From Tulasnella sp. 424 (taxonomy: Eukaryota > Basidiomycota > Agaricomycetes > Cantharellales > Tulasnellaceae): DNA of 44,653 bases. Within the stretch, counting starts at the first letter, position 1. Every line of letters starts with the position of its first letter. Both the position numbers and the translations under genes were made by a program. The stretch covers positions 1 through 44,653 of the forward strand of contig WSUB01000242.1 of the NCBI GenBank assembly GCA_019633425.1, written 5' to 3'. Under the pieces are notes generated by a model. The model searched no databases and was not told the origin of the DNA. It saw only the letters and a list, made by a program, of their open reading frames with translations. Positions 10,791 to 23,992 of this stretch are shown here, one piece after another.

Positions 10791-11694
10791 CTTCGGGGAT
10801 AAGGCATGGTGGAGTGACTTGGGCTCAGCGTGCTAAAGTGTTTGGTGGAATGAATAGAATATAGACTACTGCAATAGAGGCAGGCAAATCTGCGCACACG
10901 AGGATGAAACCTCTGAGCGACGAGTTGCGCCCCTCATCCCACTTCCAAGAGATTCCGCATCTGAGTCGGAATGACCTCGCTTCCAGAAATGCCAATAATT
11001 CTTCACACTCCTGTGGCCGTACGGATTAGCTGTGAGCTATGGATATCCAGCCACAACCGCTGAGGCCGCATACACCCCCAAAAGCCAGTTGCTGTGTATG
11101 TCGTGCATAGGTCTCAAGCACTCAAGAGGATGTATGTCGGAGGGTGGCTGATCGAGAGAATTGCAAGAGGAAAGTAATATATGACTGTTTGGACATTCTT
11201 TCTAGAGAGGTACTTCAGCTCGCCGCTTGCAGAAAACTCCAGGATAGATCGACGGCAAGACGGTGTAGATCCAATGAGCCAAACTCTATACATTATTTTA
11301 AGGCAAGACCGTCTCGCCTTTTGGGGCCATGATTGCTAAGGTTGGTCGGGCGCTCGAGCCTAAGGAATAGGCAGTTTGAAGATGGGTCCAGCAGGCAAAC
11401 CCGACAACCTGTCCCGGGCTTACGAAGCAAGGCCAAGATCTCCAATTTACCATAGATACCAAGAGTATTTTCTTCCTGTTTCAATGATCTTGATGGAGAC
11501 TCTAATACGACTTGGTTCGGTCAACAGGAGAAGGCCGTCTTTACCGCTGACTAAGGGTGGCTTCGGATGACGTAATACTCTACGACAGATCTCGAAACCT
11601 CGTTACGTATATATTTATCAGCAGACAAATGTCAAGACTGTTTAAAACAAGGAGTTTGGCTTAGGTCCTAGCCATCAACACTTACATCGCGACA
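10671..11694. other. Spacer between the two reductase genes
   Basis: No gene is supported here. From about 10810 it is the copy-2 counterpart of 7920-9284, with substitutions and indels, and its open frames differ from those of copy 1. The tract near 11253-11285 (ATCGACGGCAAGACGGTG) matches the repeat seen at 2881 and 8372. Confidence 0.7.
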
Positions 11695-13200
11695 ATGAGT
11701 GCCCCGTCGAACACATCGCAAGCTCCATCCACAGACCCCTCGGCAGGCAAAGAGGGCGCCTTTAAACTCTCTGCACCATCCTCCTTCCGTAACTTCATCG
11801 AAAAGGATGGTCAATTCCCTCCAGAGAAAGGTTAGTAGCTTCAATTGACTGCCGAGAGGTATGCTCACTGAGCTGGTCTTCCCCTCCTTAGATCGCTACC
11901 GTCTTTACGTCTCCAAGTCTTGTCCGTGGGCAGGCCGTACGATGATCGTCCACCATTTGAAAGGCCTGGAAAGCGTGGTAGGCCTCACTATCCTTACCCC
12001 TTACATGACCGATCTCGGGTGGGCGTTCAAAAAGGCCGATGAGCGTCATATCGACGGCGTTGAAGAAGACCCGTTGTACGGGTCGTCACATCTGCGGGAA
12101 CTATATTTCAAAGCCAATCCCAGTTACGAAGGCAGGTTCGTGTCGGAGTATTCTCTATACGTTTGCGAGAAGAAAATTTATAAACCGACCCGGGCCTCAG
12201 ATTTACCGTGCCCACTCTATGGGATAAGAAGACTGAGACCATCGTCAACAATGAAAGCTCGGAGATTATTCGAATGTTAAATAACGCATTCAACGACTTC
12301 CTTCCGGAGGACAAAGCAAGCCTAGACCTATATCCTGAAGAACTCCGAGCGGACATCGACGGGGTGAATGAATGGGTCTTCAGTACTGTCAACCGTTCGT
12401 TCATTGCTTTTGGCTGGTAGACCATTTGGACTGATTGATCTGTGTATGTGTACAGTTGGCGTGTACAAGGTGATATACGAGCTCTTCGACCTGGTATACC
12501 GTCGTCTAATTTGGACTATTTCTTTCAGGTTGGCTTCGCAACGAGTCAGTCTGCATACGAAGAAGCCATCAAGCCACTTTTCGCCTCTTTGGATCGTCTA
12601 GAAAGCTTGCTCAAAGATAAAGAATACCTCGTCGGCGGCCGCTTGACTGAGGCGGACGTTAGACTCTTCCCAACCTTGGTAAGCCTGGTCTGGGTTGCTG
12701 TGGTCAGTATTGCAGGTTTAATTCCCCGGTCCTTCAGGTTCGGTTCGATCCTGTATACCATGGCCACTTCAAGGTAAGACCTCTTCTTTATGGGTGGATC
12801 TTAGATAATGGCTGACAAGATTCTGTACCCAAACACGAAGTGCAACATCGGCTCCATCCGCCACAATTATCCCAACCTTAACCAATGGACGAAACGAATG
12901 TATTGGCTGAATCCCGCATTCAAGGATTCTACGGATTTCCATCACATCAAGACCGGTTATTACGGGCAAAAGGTATGTGTCTCCCCGAAGCATCGTTACT
13001 TTGCGGATGGTGACCGAAAGCACTCTTGCAGACGAATCCCACCGGCATCGTCCCAGTCGGACCCCTTCCCCCAATCGAGCCCCTTTGAAAACATTTCTGT
13101 GCTGCCTTGATATATGTGGAGTGAATATAATACACACTACAGGGATGCTTGACATTGGAAGCCAGATGATTGAGTTGGTGCACCTACGACACCGAGCGAT
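10810..13200 (+). repeat. Tandem duplication, copy 2 (contains reductase gene 2)
   Basis: Second copy of the block at about 7920-10790. All eight exons of the reductase gene correspond one to one and have identical lengths in both copies, whereas introns and flanks differ. This implies an older duplication with coding constraint on both genes. It ends near 13200, short of ALG12. Confidence 0.8.
11695..13088 (+). CDS. ECM4: Glutathionyl-hydroquinone reductase (xi-class GST, ECM4 family), copy 2
   Basis: Exons: 11695-11830, 11892-12135, 12201-12394, 12456-12469, 12529-12678, 12738-12773, 12841-12972, 13032-13088. Exon lengths are identical to copy 1 and give 320 aa. The active-site motif is KSCPWAGRTM (Cys56), followed by FTVPTLWDKKTETIVNNESS, GGRLTEADVRLFPTLVRFDPVY, GHFKCNIGSIRHNYPNL and GPLPPIEPL. 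Differences from copy 1 are mostly conservative substitutions (for example VPV/VPT, AGVYK/LGVYK). No stop or frameshift is present, so the copy looks functional. Both genes keep the 14-nt exon 4. Function is as for copy 1; subfunctionalisation between copies is possible but not shown. Confidence 0.92.
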
Positions 13201-13749
13201 GTCTTGAGTGAAAAAGGCGGACCGTTCAATGATTGGCTGAAGAGAAGCATGCGAAAACAAAGCGAGTATCTGAAACATTCCAAAAGAGCCTATTTAGCAC
13301 CTTGAGTGTAGTTTTATGATGTCGGGCAGTTGATAAGAAGCGCTGATCCAAGACAGAAGGCTCAGAACGAGCAACTTCGAGACGGGCGCTTCGGCAACGG
13401 CATCGAGTAGCCGATCAAGATTAGACATTATTCGACAAAGCTGTTTGAAAGAGAATTCAAAGGCGAAGGCTAACCAGAGTCTTCGGAAGAAGCAGAGTTG
13501 ATAGTGGCTATCCGGTAGAATAGTTAGGCTTCCTTTCGTAAGCCTGGTTCTCTTCCAGTCCAGGTTCATCTCTTAGAACACTTGCCACTACCTTACGTGG
13601 TGAGCTTGAATACTGCAAAACAGCCGAATATCGAGAGCTAGAATAGTACTAGTCGAGGGTACGGCGAAAATTCTTCGTTGGGATCCGAGTTGACTTCTGG
13701 AAGGCGTGTGAGCCAGAGGCACACGCATCTCCCCACAATTCAAACACCA
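13089..13749. other. Spacer upstream of ALG12, with a possible truncated exon
   Basis: The left part is the 3' flank of the reductase duplication. A minus-strand frame at 13428-13294 starts with ATG and encodes 44 aa (MSNLDRLLDAVAEAPVSKLL, then LSLLSWISASYQLPDIIKLH). It has the look of a membrane-anchored N-terminal exon, but no continuation was found. It may be the stump of a gene cut by the duplication, divergent to ALG12. The rest is presumed ALG12 promoter. Confidence 0.4.
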
Positions 13750-15756
13750 ATGCGTCTGCTGAACTGCCTCGACATTCTTTTGTTTCTCATACCAGCATTC
13801 CATGTAATCAACTCACCCTACACGAAGGTGGAAGAAAGCTTCAACTTGCATGCCACGCATGACGTTCTCATGTACGGCGTGGTCGACATAAACAAAGTGC
13901 GCAGTGCTTCTCCACTACCTTTCGTGGTTACCCGTTGGCTCAATAGATTCAATAGTACGATCACTTCATATTTCCGGGAGCAGTACCGCGGTCCTTTATT
14001 GGAAGTGTCGCGCTCGCTTGGCTTGCCACACCCGTATTTCACTTGGCCAAGTGGATGGGGTTGTTGCACACCAAGTTCGACTTGCAAATCGGAGGCATGT
14101 CTTCTACCTTCTGAAATGGGCGCTCCTTTCCTTTTCTGAACAAATTTAATATCCAATTCATAGTTCGTTTAATTCTTGCCTTCTTCAACGGCGTTGGGCT
14201 TTGGCATATCCGGCGAGCCGCAACCCGCCGGTTCGGTCTTTCAACAGGAGCCTTCTTCACTATTTTGACATGCACTCAATTCCACATACCGTACTGGATG
14301 AGTCGGACCCTGCCCAACATGTTCGCATTTCTGCCAGGTCCGTGGGTCTAGTTAGGATATCCTTCATTCGTTTTCTGGTTGATTCGCTCACATATGGCGT
14401 ACAGTAAACGTCGCCTTGTCCTTCATCATCCTCCCCCGAAAACACCAAATATCGGAAGAGAAGCGGTGGCTAGCGACTATTGACCTTTTGACGATGGCCA
14501 CTTCTATTTTTCGGGCGGAGTTGGCGATGTTTCTGGGACCGCTAGCGCTCCAAGCCGCTATCTCAAAGAAGGCAAGCCTCGTCAAAATAATCAAGGTTGG
14601 AGCTTTCGCTGGCTCCACTTCTGCTGGTTAGAGCCCACTCACGCTTGTCAACACCCGAACGACTGTGCTGACGTGTAGCCTCCCGTCAGGGTTGAGTACT
14701 CTCATCGACTCATACTTTTGGAGACAATGGCCACTCTGGCCAGAGCTATCGACATTTGGATTTAATATCCTCGAAGGGAAGAGTGCAGATTGGGGGGTGA
14801 GCGACATCAGGAGAGTTAAATTGACCCGGCAAACTGACGTTTTGATCAGACCTCGCCGTTCCACACGTACTTTACGGCCTTCCTTCCCAAGCTGCTCCTG
14901 TTTTCACTGCCACTCGTTCTTTTGGGGGTCATCGTCGACAGCCAAGCATGGGAATTAATCGTGGCGCCGATCACATTCGTCACGCTCATATCATTCATAG
15001 GGCATAAGGAATGGCGATTCATCGTTTACATAATCCCTCTATTGAATGTCGTTGCCGCTCGGGGGGCTAGTTGGATGTAAGCCTGTCGCTGTATTGGGGT
15101 TGCTGCGCTTGACGCTGACTTCCTCCAGTTACAAGCAGCGAAGCCGGTCGTTTGTTCATCGCCTCATTGCACTGACCTTGGTCGGCGGCATCTTGGCAAA
15201 TGTCGCGATGACTTCACTCCTCACTATTGCTTCCGAGGCCAACTATCCCGGAGGAGTGGCTCTCTCTCGGCTCAATCACCGGTTCTCGAACATTGGTGGT
15301 ATGTGATTGCTATCAAAATGCACCCTTGATGCACCCTCATTCTTCTGACCTTTGATCCACGTTGCAGCGAAAGTCTACATTGATAATTTGGCGGCCCAGT
15401 CAGGAGCTTCTCTGTTCCTGCAAGAGCATTCCGAGCCGTATTCTCCGCTCTTCGGCGGATCGGGCCTCGACTGGACGTACGACAAGACGGAGAACAGAAC
15501 CGACTTTGCGGATTTCACTTTCGTTTTGGCCGAGCCGCAGCGAGGGTCTGATTTGTTAAATGCGGATAAACTCATAGCAGGAATGAAGCAGCCGTGGAGC
15601 GTCGTGGAAGTGATCCGGGCATTCAATGGATTTCCGGTCAGACGGCTTTTAAGCAGGCTTAAGAAGACCACAGGGTCGCAGGAGGAGGGAGGTGCTGAAG
15701 AATGGCAGATAGTCGATATGAGGGACGCCTTGTGGATATTGCAAAATGGTCCATGA
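13750..15756 (+). CDS. ALG12: ALG12, dolichyl-P-Man:Man7GlcNAc2-PP-dolichol alpha-1,6-mannosyltransferase
   Basis: Eight exons: 13750-13896, 13956-14094, 14164-14337, 14405-14626, 14690-14796, 14850-15076, 15129-15298, 15368-15756 (524 aa). The product adds the eighth mannose to the lipid-linked oligosaccharide in the ER lumen (GT22 family, multi-pass). Family signatures visible are YTKVEESFNLHATHDVLMYG, YDHFIFPGAVPRSFIGS, FGLSTGAFF, WMSRTLPNMFAF, IFRAELAMFLGP, LIDSYFWRQWPLWPEL, SADWGTSPFHTYF and GHKEWRFIVYIIPLLN (HKEWRF, residues 315-320). Length is normal. Intron 2 (14095-14163) begins with GC (GGAG|GCATGT); it is needed to keep the frame and the conserved sequence, so this is a GC-AG intron. 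The first ATG in the leader agrees with the family N-terminus. Confidence 0.94.
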
Positions 15757-16214
15757 AGAGTAGAAAGAAGTACAATAATGGTTGTTAGGGGGGCTGAGCC
15801 TGAAACGCTACCGCGGTGTGCTACTACCCGGAATAGACCGAGTTCAAGGGAAATTGAACATGTGGGAATTCTACGTGTGCCTGAACTCTCTGATCGCGTT
15901 GGCGTCGACAAAGGCGGTCTTTCCCCTCTCCTCCATCCTTTTCGTCGCTGTCCCATTCCTCTCCTCCTCTCCGCCTCTAATACCACCTTATACTTTGGGT
16001 CGTCGCTCTCTTTGTTTTCATAGTTATTTCCACGGCCAAGAACCTCTTGAAGACGAGCAGTTCCCGGTAATCCAATCGACACTCAAATACCCGGCCAGCC
16101 CATTATTTCTATCTAGTCCGAAGCTTCTCGATTGAATTTTGCCCTCAACCTCGTTGAAGAACTTTCGGTACTCCTCAATCCACAGCCTCCAACACCCGAC
16201 GCAGTCTTTTCGCT
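15757..16214. other. Spacer between ALG12 and the YANK-type kinase
   Basis: No gene is supported. The plus strand has a C/T-rich tract from about 15920 to 15985, typical of fungal promoters, which fits the start of the downstream kinase at 16215. Confidence 0.6.
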
Positions 16215-18228
<2,014 letters not shown>

Positions 18229-19736
18229 ATCTTAAAGTTTCAGTCGCCCCAGTCCCTGACAATCAACCCTTCATAGGATACGACTCCTCACGAAGGGCAG
18301 GATAAATCTCCCCCAATTTGGTCCTTCCCTGTTCGTTTCCTTCCCTTCAATGTTATATATTACCTGGTACGGTGTTCTCCCCTTGGTCATTGTTCCTTTT
18401 TTTTTTTCAATTGTACGAGACCCGTCGGCGCATTCCTTTCTAAAAACTTTTCCTCGTCTTTACCAAATTTGGATCGGCCCCCCTCCTTGAGGTTGACCCG
18501 GATGTAGATACGTATACATATGCCACTCCATCCCTCCTTTCTGTCCTTTTTCTAGTTGCTTGCTTATTTTACGTGCTGCAGTATTATTTCTTTTCCTCTT
18601 TGCTGTTGCCAACTTCAGGGTGCCCCTCTCGCTTGCGAGCGTTCGGCTTGAAACAGTATCTGGTCCTGTCTCGGTTCATAATATATTGAATCGTTTGAGC
18701 ACCATGCGGATTGCAAGTCGTGGCATGAGTGCTAATGAGGGTCATAAGGTTCAGTGTACTGCTTTTGTCGACTAGTGTTGGGCACCTCAAATTCAACGTC
18801 ATACGTCCATCACACTTGGCACAAACAGAAACGCTGTAGTATAGCACACTTTCTGGCTCAATAGTACAAAATATCTCAACCGGTTTGAAGGGGCAGCACC
18901 GGTGAAAGGAAGAGCACAAAAACAGGACGGGAGAATGCAGACGCGGAGCACAGCAGCACAGGGGAATATGGCAAACAAAAAAGATGGTAGGTGGCGGGAT
19001 CGGCGGAGGTAGGATACGTTAGTGACAATGGCAAATATAAAAGTAAGAAAGACAGCAGCGAAGAGGAAAAAAAGGAGGCGAAAGAAGAAGAAAGAGAGAA
19101 TCCCGTGAAACGATAAAGTATGAAAAAGAAAATTCCATAGCCTTAATCCCATCCAGCGTTCCTCTCTTGTCGCGGGTACGTACGTTCACGCCCCCAAACG
19201 TTTTTTTACATTCAAAGACGGTACGTACGTTACTTCCCGGGACCCACAGCTGGTAAGCGAGGTGTGCGTGAGATCCACCGAGGCGGCCGGACTTCTCGTC
19301 ATCTATACAAACGCCGAGCGGCCTTCCACGCCACTAGGTGTCGGTGAGAACGACAGTGCACCGCCGAAAGGTCGAGGTGGGAAAACCCACGAAGAAGGTT
19401 CCCTCGCTGGAAAGAGGCCTGAAGAGCGCGGCGAGGAAGGGAAGGGAGGGAAGGGAAGAGAAAAAGAAAAGGGTAGAAGACCTGATTCCAAATTCGTCAC
19501 ATGATTTTTTTGAGGGAAGGGTTTCGAATTCATCCGGATAAACAAGGACATCGGGTTTTTGAAAGAGAACGTGCGTCTTGCAGGAAGGAAGAGAAAAGAT
19601 GGGTTGTGGGTTGGGAGGGGGTTACCGTGCGATAAGGGGGAAGAAGGGGGGCACAGAAAATTGATGAGTACAATGAGGGCGGGTTGGTTGTTCGGTGATC
19701 ATGAAAAGGGGAGAGTGGAAGGAACAAGAGCGCAGT
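18229..19736. other. Intergenic region between two convergent genes
   Basis: It contains the 3' ends of the kinase gene (+) and the MED19-like gene (-). It is low-complexity: pyrimidine runs near 18400-18600 and purine-rich tracts at 19040-19110 and 19390-19480. Two ACGTACGT-type palindromes lie at about 19176-19185 and 19220-19229. Long frames on either strand reflect the biased composition; no gene is supported. Confidence 0.65.
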
Positions 19737-21730
19737 TTAAAACGTTGGAGTAGCTTGCTGCATCGGCTGTTGTTGCTGATGATGCGCTGCCAAACCGTGA
19801 TGCTGATTCGGACCAGCGGAAGTACCGTCCTATAAAGACACGGCAAAGGAATCACAGACGATGCTTTCATGATCAGCAAAACGTGTTCCTCTGTCTGCGC
19901 AGACGAAGCGCTGAGCGCAATCTCACCGTCTTTCGCTTCTTGTGAGGTCGTGGTTGTCCAGTCTGCGCCTGCCCTCCAACTTGCAGCCCCCCACCTGGAG
20001 TCCCAGGTCCCTCATCTCTTTCCTTCCTGACCCTCGCTGCCTTGCCATTGACCATCACAGCAGCCGCACCGGGAGGCTTTGGCGGGCCATTAACCTCCGG
20101 CGGTACCGGTTGTCCGTGCCAATAATTGCCGGTATTGCCGTTGACGACGAAGTTGCTCGGCGGTGCGGTCGGCGTTTGCGGTAATGGCGGGCGGTTAGAT
20201 TGAGGGTAGGGCGAACTGTTGGCTTTGAGGTAGGCGGGGTGGATGGAGGGACGTGGGGAAGGTGCGGCTTGGTTGGAGCGAGGTGTGCCACCGCCGAGTC
20301 CAGGAGTGGGTGACGCGCTGGCCTGCGAGGGCCCAGCAGTCGTCGAGTCCGCGGGAGCAGCGGTTCCGTCGGGCAAAAGCTTCTTCTTCTTCTGTGAGAT
20401 TCGATGATTGCGGTTGGGAACAACGATTGGGGGTTGTGAATATCGTTCGGTACCGGAGGTGACGCCAGCGCGATACGAGTCAGGTTTGACGGCGGTGTGC
20501 AAAAAGAGGGGTTCAAAACGAATACGTCAGCACGCTGCACAGTCGGGGGCAATAGCAAGACAAGTGAGAGGATGTGGATGGTATAATACTAACCTTCTTC
20601 TTCTTCTTATCATCTGGTCCAAGACCCAGCTGCTGCAAGGTAGCCGCGTCCAATTGACCTTCCTCCAACCTGAACCCATTCAAGGTGCCCAAGTCGAAAG
20701 GTCGTATCTTCATCGGCGGCCGAGCCTGATACGATACAAGGTCCCCGAGGTAGGTATCTTTCTTCGTCGAGAACTTGCCTGATTTGGATAGGGGATAATA
20801 AAAAGGAATAAAAAATCCCACAAAATTAGCAAAGTTCTTAGGAAAGTCGCCGAGACGGGCGGACAAGTCTCGATAAGATCCAAATCCCGCCCGCCCGGCC
20901 GAGCGACTTACCGGATACCTGTGGCTGGACGAAACTCCTCCATCCGTTTTTATGCTCCTTTTTGTCCTCTCCGCCTTCCTGCTTACTAGCCCCGGCTCCG
21001 GAACCAGCAGCTGCAGCACCACCGGGGGACATTTGAAGCTGTTGGCCATCGGGTCCTTCGACTCCTTGCATCCTGCCCATATCGACCTCCTTTCCTTTGC
21101 CTTTCTCGTCGACCGACGGCACGTTGTTCCCGCCGCCCGTCATCCCCGAGCCCGCGTCAACTTCAGATGATGCTGAGCCAGGGACGCGGATGAACGGTCG
21201 TACGAGGTCGTCGAATGCTGGGAGCAAACCGAGGCGGGTGATGAGGTCTTGAGAGGCGTGTAGTCGCATTCGGAGGTGTGGTGGGCCTTGACGGGCTGAC
21301 ATTGGCGGTTCGGTCAAAGGTTACGCGGAGGAATTGGGAAACGAAAATTTGAGATCAAAGTCAGTATGATGAATCGCAAACGCGTGGTAGCGATATGTGG
21401 AGAGGAGAAACCAGGACGGTTGTCTGGTTGAGATTGGAGGGGATGGAGGGAGAAATGAGATTACTGACTTGGGGCTAGCGTGTAGAAGGGCAAAGTGGAT
21501 GGGCCAGCTCCTTGTGACGAGCTTCCCTCTGAATCTCCACCATTCATACTGACATCCTCTGCCCTCTTGCCACTGCTTGAAGGTGTTCCTTGATGTTGCA
21601 ACGTGGAGGCGGGGGTGGTAAGCGAGGAGTGTTGGCCAGGTTGATCCGCGTTGGAGGAGTGGTGATGAAGCGGTGGGTCGATGTCCATCATCATCGTATC
21701 GGATGAGCTTTGACTTGCGGTAGCATTCAT
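19737..21730 (-). CDS. MED19: MED19-like Mediator subunit (putative)
   Basis: Minus-strand exons: 21730-21469, 21295-20912, 20778-20594, 20391-19927, 19829-19737 (462 aa). MED19 is a head-module subunit of Mediator that contacts RNA polymerase II and regulators in the nucleus. The core reads LPFYTLAP, then SQDLITRLGLLPAFDDLVRPF, an acidic/Gly linker, WRSFVQPQVSGKFSTKKDTY, RPPMKIRPFDLGTLNGFRLE and a long Lys run. The GTLNGFRLEEGQL plus poly-Lys arrangement resembles the MED19 GTMLAGFRLHTGPL...KKK signature. The rest is a Pro/Ser/Gly-rich tail with HKKRKT and a His/Gln end (HHQQQQPMQQ). The third intron is long (202 nt) but keeps frame. The start was taken at MNATASQSSSD; the frame is open further upstream. 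The coding call is firm; the family call is moderate. Confidence 0.65.
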
Positions 21731-22827
21731 CTCCTTCGAAATCTCTCTTCCTTCTCTCTCTCTCGTTGACTCGGGTGGGGTTGAAGATTCGGCGGGGGTG
21801 GGCGAGAGGTTTTTGTATTGATTTGCAACTTTAGACTTGAGGGGTCCTTTGGAGGGAGCCTGTCTTGTGCGATTCAAGGTGTATGTATGAACCTCTTTGC
21901 TTCTTCTAAACACTCCTGTGGCTTCCTGCTTGTGAAGCTGACTGGTGTGTTGGTGGTGGTGGTTTGAGAGGTGGTCGGGTATAAAGGGATGGCAGAGGGT
22001 CGGACGGGGGGGTTGAGGAAGGGTGGAAGGGAGGGAGGAGAGAGGAGAGAGAGACAGACAGCCAGTCAAGCGTCGAACGTCCGGCGGGTCCGGTTCTCCC
22101 TCACGATCCCACCCACCTCAAGGCCCAAGCGCTCGCTTCTCACAAAACACAACCAACGCTCGCTTTTTTACGGCGACAATATTTTATTACTCACACAAGA
22201 ACGTCCTTTAACAACGCTCTCAGATCAGGTGCGAGGGGACAGCGCGCGCTCACTTGCTGGTTATGGTGTGCCGCCTCGGCAACCGACACGCTTCCTTCCC
22301 TTCCGTGGACCTGAAAAGCGAGAGAGTGCGCTGCAGACCGAGGTTCATATATATCCTCGCGGGTGCATGCTCTATCTCCGACCTCAGCTCTCAAGATTTC
22401 GCAACAAAAGTGTCTCAAGTGGAAGCCACCAAGTCTAATATATCTTTCACGGCCCTCGCCTCACTCAGGCCCGCGCTTGGGGCGGGAGGAGCGTCGGGAC
22501 CGTCTGTGACGGGAGAATCCCGACGTTTATGCCGCCCCTAGCAATAATGAAATATCTCGGAGGGAAGAGAGAAGCTTCACGTCCACGCCACATCCGAGAT
22601 AATAATACACAAGTTTTCAAGACGTTCTTTTTCCACACCACCCCTCAAGACGCCGAGAATAGAAGACGAAAAAGCCGCTTTCATGGCCTTCTGAAGTGAG
22701 TGTATTAACCCGGATGGAGAATTTTTCTTTTTGTATTTGATTTCGTGGAGCCAAGGCGATAACAGCCACTGAAATATAACAAACCGGCTACTATCCCGGA
22801 GATAGGCCTCGTACAACAAGTTCCCTC
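21731..22827. other. Spacer upstream of the MED19-like gene and downstream of ERG28
   Basis: It holds the MED19-like promoter and the 3' flank of ERG28. The minus-strand frame continues open from the MED19-like start to 22069, but its composition (Pro/His/Ser-rich leader) looks like 5' UTR. The plus strand is rich in GGGAGG-type repeats at 22010-22060. No additional gene is supported. Confidence 0.6.
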
Positions 22828-23554
22828 TTACTGCACGTAAAAGTCGTATTGGGACAGCATCCAAAGGAGGGAGACGCCTATAATCGGGGCGGTCGGCGAT
22901 CAGGGTTGTTCGTCCCGGTATCAACAAGGCCATATGTAGTGTTCCACTCACTGGAGACAATAACCGGGCTTATAACCGGACCGTTAAGTTTGGCAGTCCT
23001 GAAGAAGAGCAATTCGGTGGAGAAGTGGAAGAAGGCGATGGCGTACGTCCACAGGGTCGTGTTGTATATCCTGTGTTTCGCAATGAAATTTCCCATCAGA
23101 CACACCTGTTTTGATGAAGTGGCACAAGGGAGGGACTAACGCTTTATTGTGGATATTGTAGGCGCAATGCAATCGAACGATGGCAGAAGTAAAGTTCCAC
23201 ATGGTGCTCATTCGAGCTTGGAGAGCGGTAACTGGCGAACGTAAAATGAGGGTCAATAAACCGCGACTGTCTTTCCGAAAAAGCGTGACGAAGTCATTGA
23301 TGGCGAAGGCGGATGATGGCAGGACTGACCTTCCTCTGGCTTATTGGTGTACAGACGCTTGGTGATACTGACTGTGAAGAGGTTTTGAACGGAATTTGCC
23401 ATTGCGAGGGAAGCGACGAAAAGTTGCCAGCGAGGAAGCCATCCTTCGCCTTCAGGAAGATCTGCAGCCCAAAAAAATTCGAATTCGTCGAGTTTCAGCG
23501 AACCGTCGTCCAATGATTCTATCAACTAAACCCACATTGCACAAGAGAAGCCAT
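22828..23554 (-). CDS. ERG28: ERG28, ergosterol biosynthesis scaffold protein
   Basis: Minus-strand exons: 23554-23536, 23461-23330, 23231-23141, 23070-22952, 22877-22828 (136 aa). Erg28 is a small ER membrane protein that tethers C-4 demethylation enzymes (Erg25, Erg26, Erg27) of sterol synthesis. Conserved elements in order: GEGWLPRWQLFVASLAMANS, VQNLFTVSITKRLYTNKP, VTALQARMSTMWNFTSAIVR, CAYNIHNKAIYNTTLWTYAI, FFHFSTELLFFRTAKL and the C-terminus SLLWMLSQYDFYVQ. About four hydrophobic segments are present and length fits the family. The start MASLVQYLPEG is on a 19-nt first exon; it is inferred from the short conserved N-terminus and a good pyrimidine-rich acceptor. It is divergent to the 1157-aa gene. 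Confidence 0.93.
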
Positions 23555-23992
23555 GGAGGGTAAGAGAGACGTAGAGTGAGGGGTGATAATTGAGATTTGC
23601 AACGTGATGTGCGTTGTTTGTGCGAATGATGAACAAATATTTGAGAAAAGGGAATTTGCAAGGTGACCGTCTCCTCTCCCTTCCCTGACAGAAAAGAGTC
23701 CCGCAAAACATCCATCACCACCTGCTGCTGCCCGTCATCGTCCACGGCCACCTCCCTCCCCTCCCTCCTCTCCTCCCTCCCCTCCTCTCCCCCGTCTTGT
23801 AGCCTGGTTCGCCCATGGCCTACAACTTCACCCGTCCAGAGTTCTCCCCGGCTCCCTCTCTGGACCATCCGCCAGAGCTTTTGCACGACAATCCACCAAG
23901 AGACAACAAGTTGACAAACCGTCGTCCACCGCATGTGAGCATCATACAAATGTTGTAGCTCGTATTTTTTTAAATTTTTTCTGCGGTGGTAG
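23555..23992. promoter_or_regulatory. Shared divergent promoter, ERG28 (-) and 1157-aa orphan (+)
   Basis: The 438 bp between the two start codons contains a strong CCCTCC-type pyrimidine tract on the plus strand (about 23740-23800), a common core-promoter feature upstream of fungal starts. The right end is T-rich (23965-23980). No specific sterol-response or other operator can be assigned by eye. Confidence 0.55.

Noticed and set aside
18799..19152. Minus-strand Phe/Leu-rich frame that looks like a membrane protein
   Set aside because: It is the reverse of a purine-rich tract in a convergent 3' region; no start context or homologous pattern.
20392..20593. Extra exon inside the 202-nt intron of the MED19-like gene
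   Set aside because: Splicing at the internal CTGTGCAG acceptor puts the downstream Lys-rich region and tail in the wrong frame.
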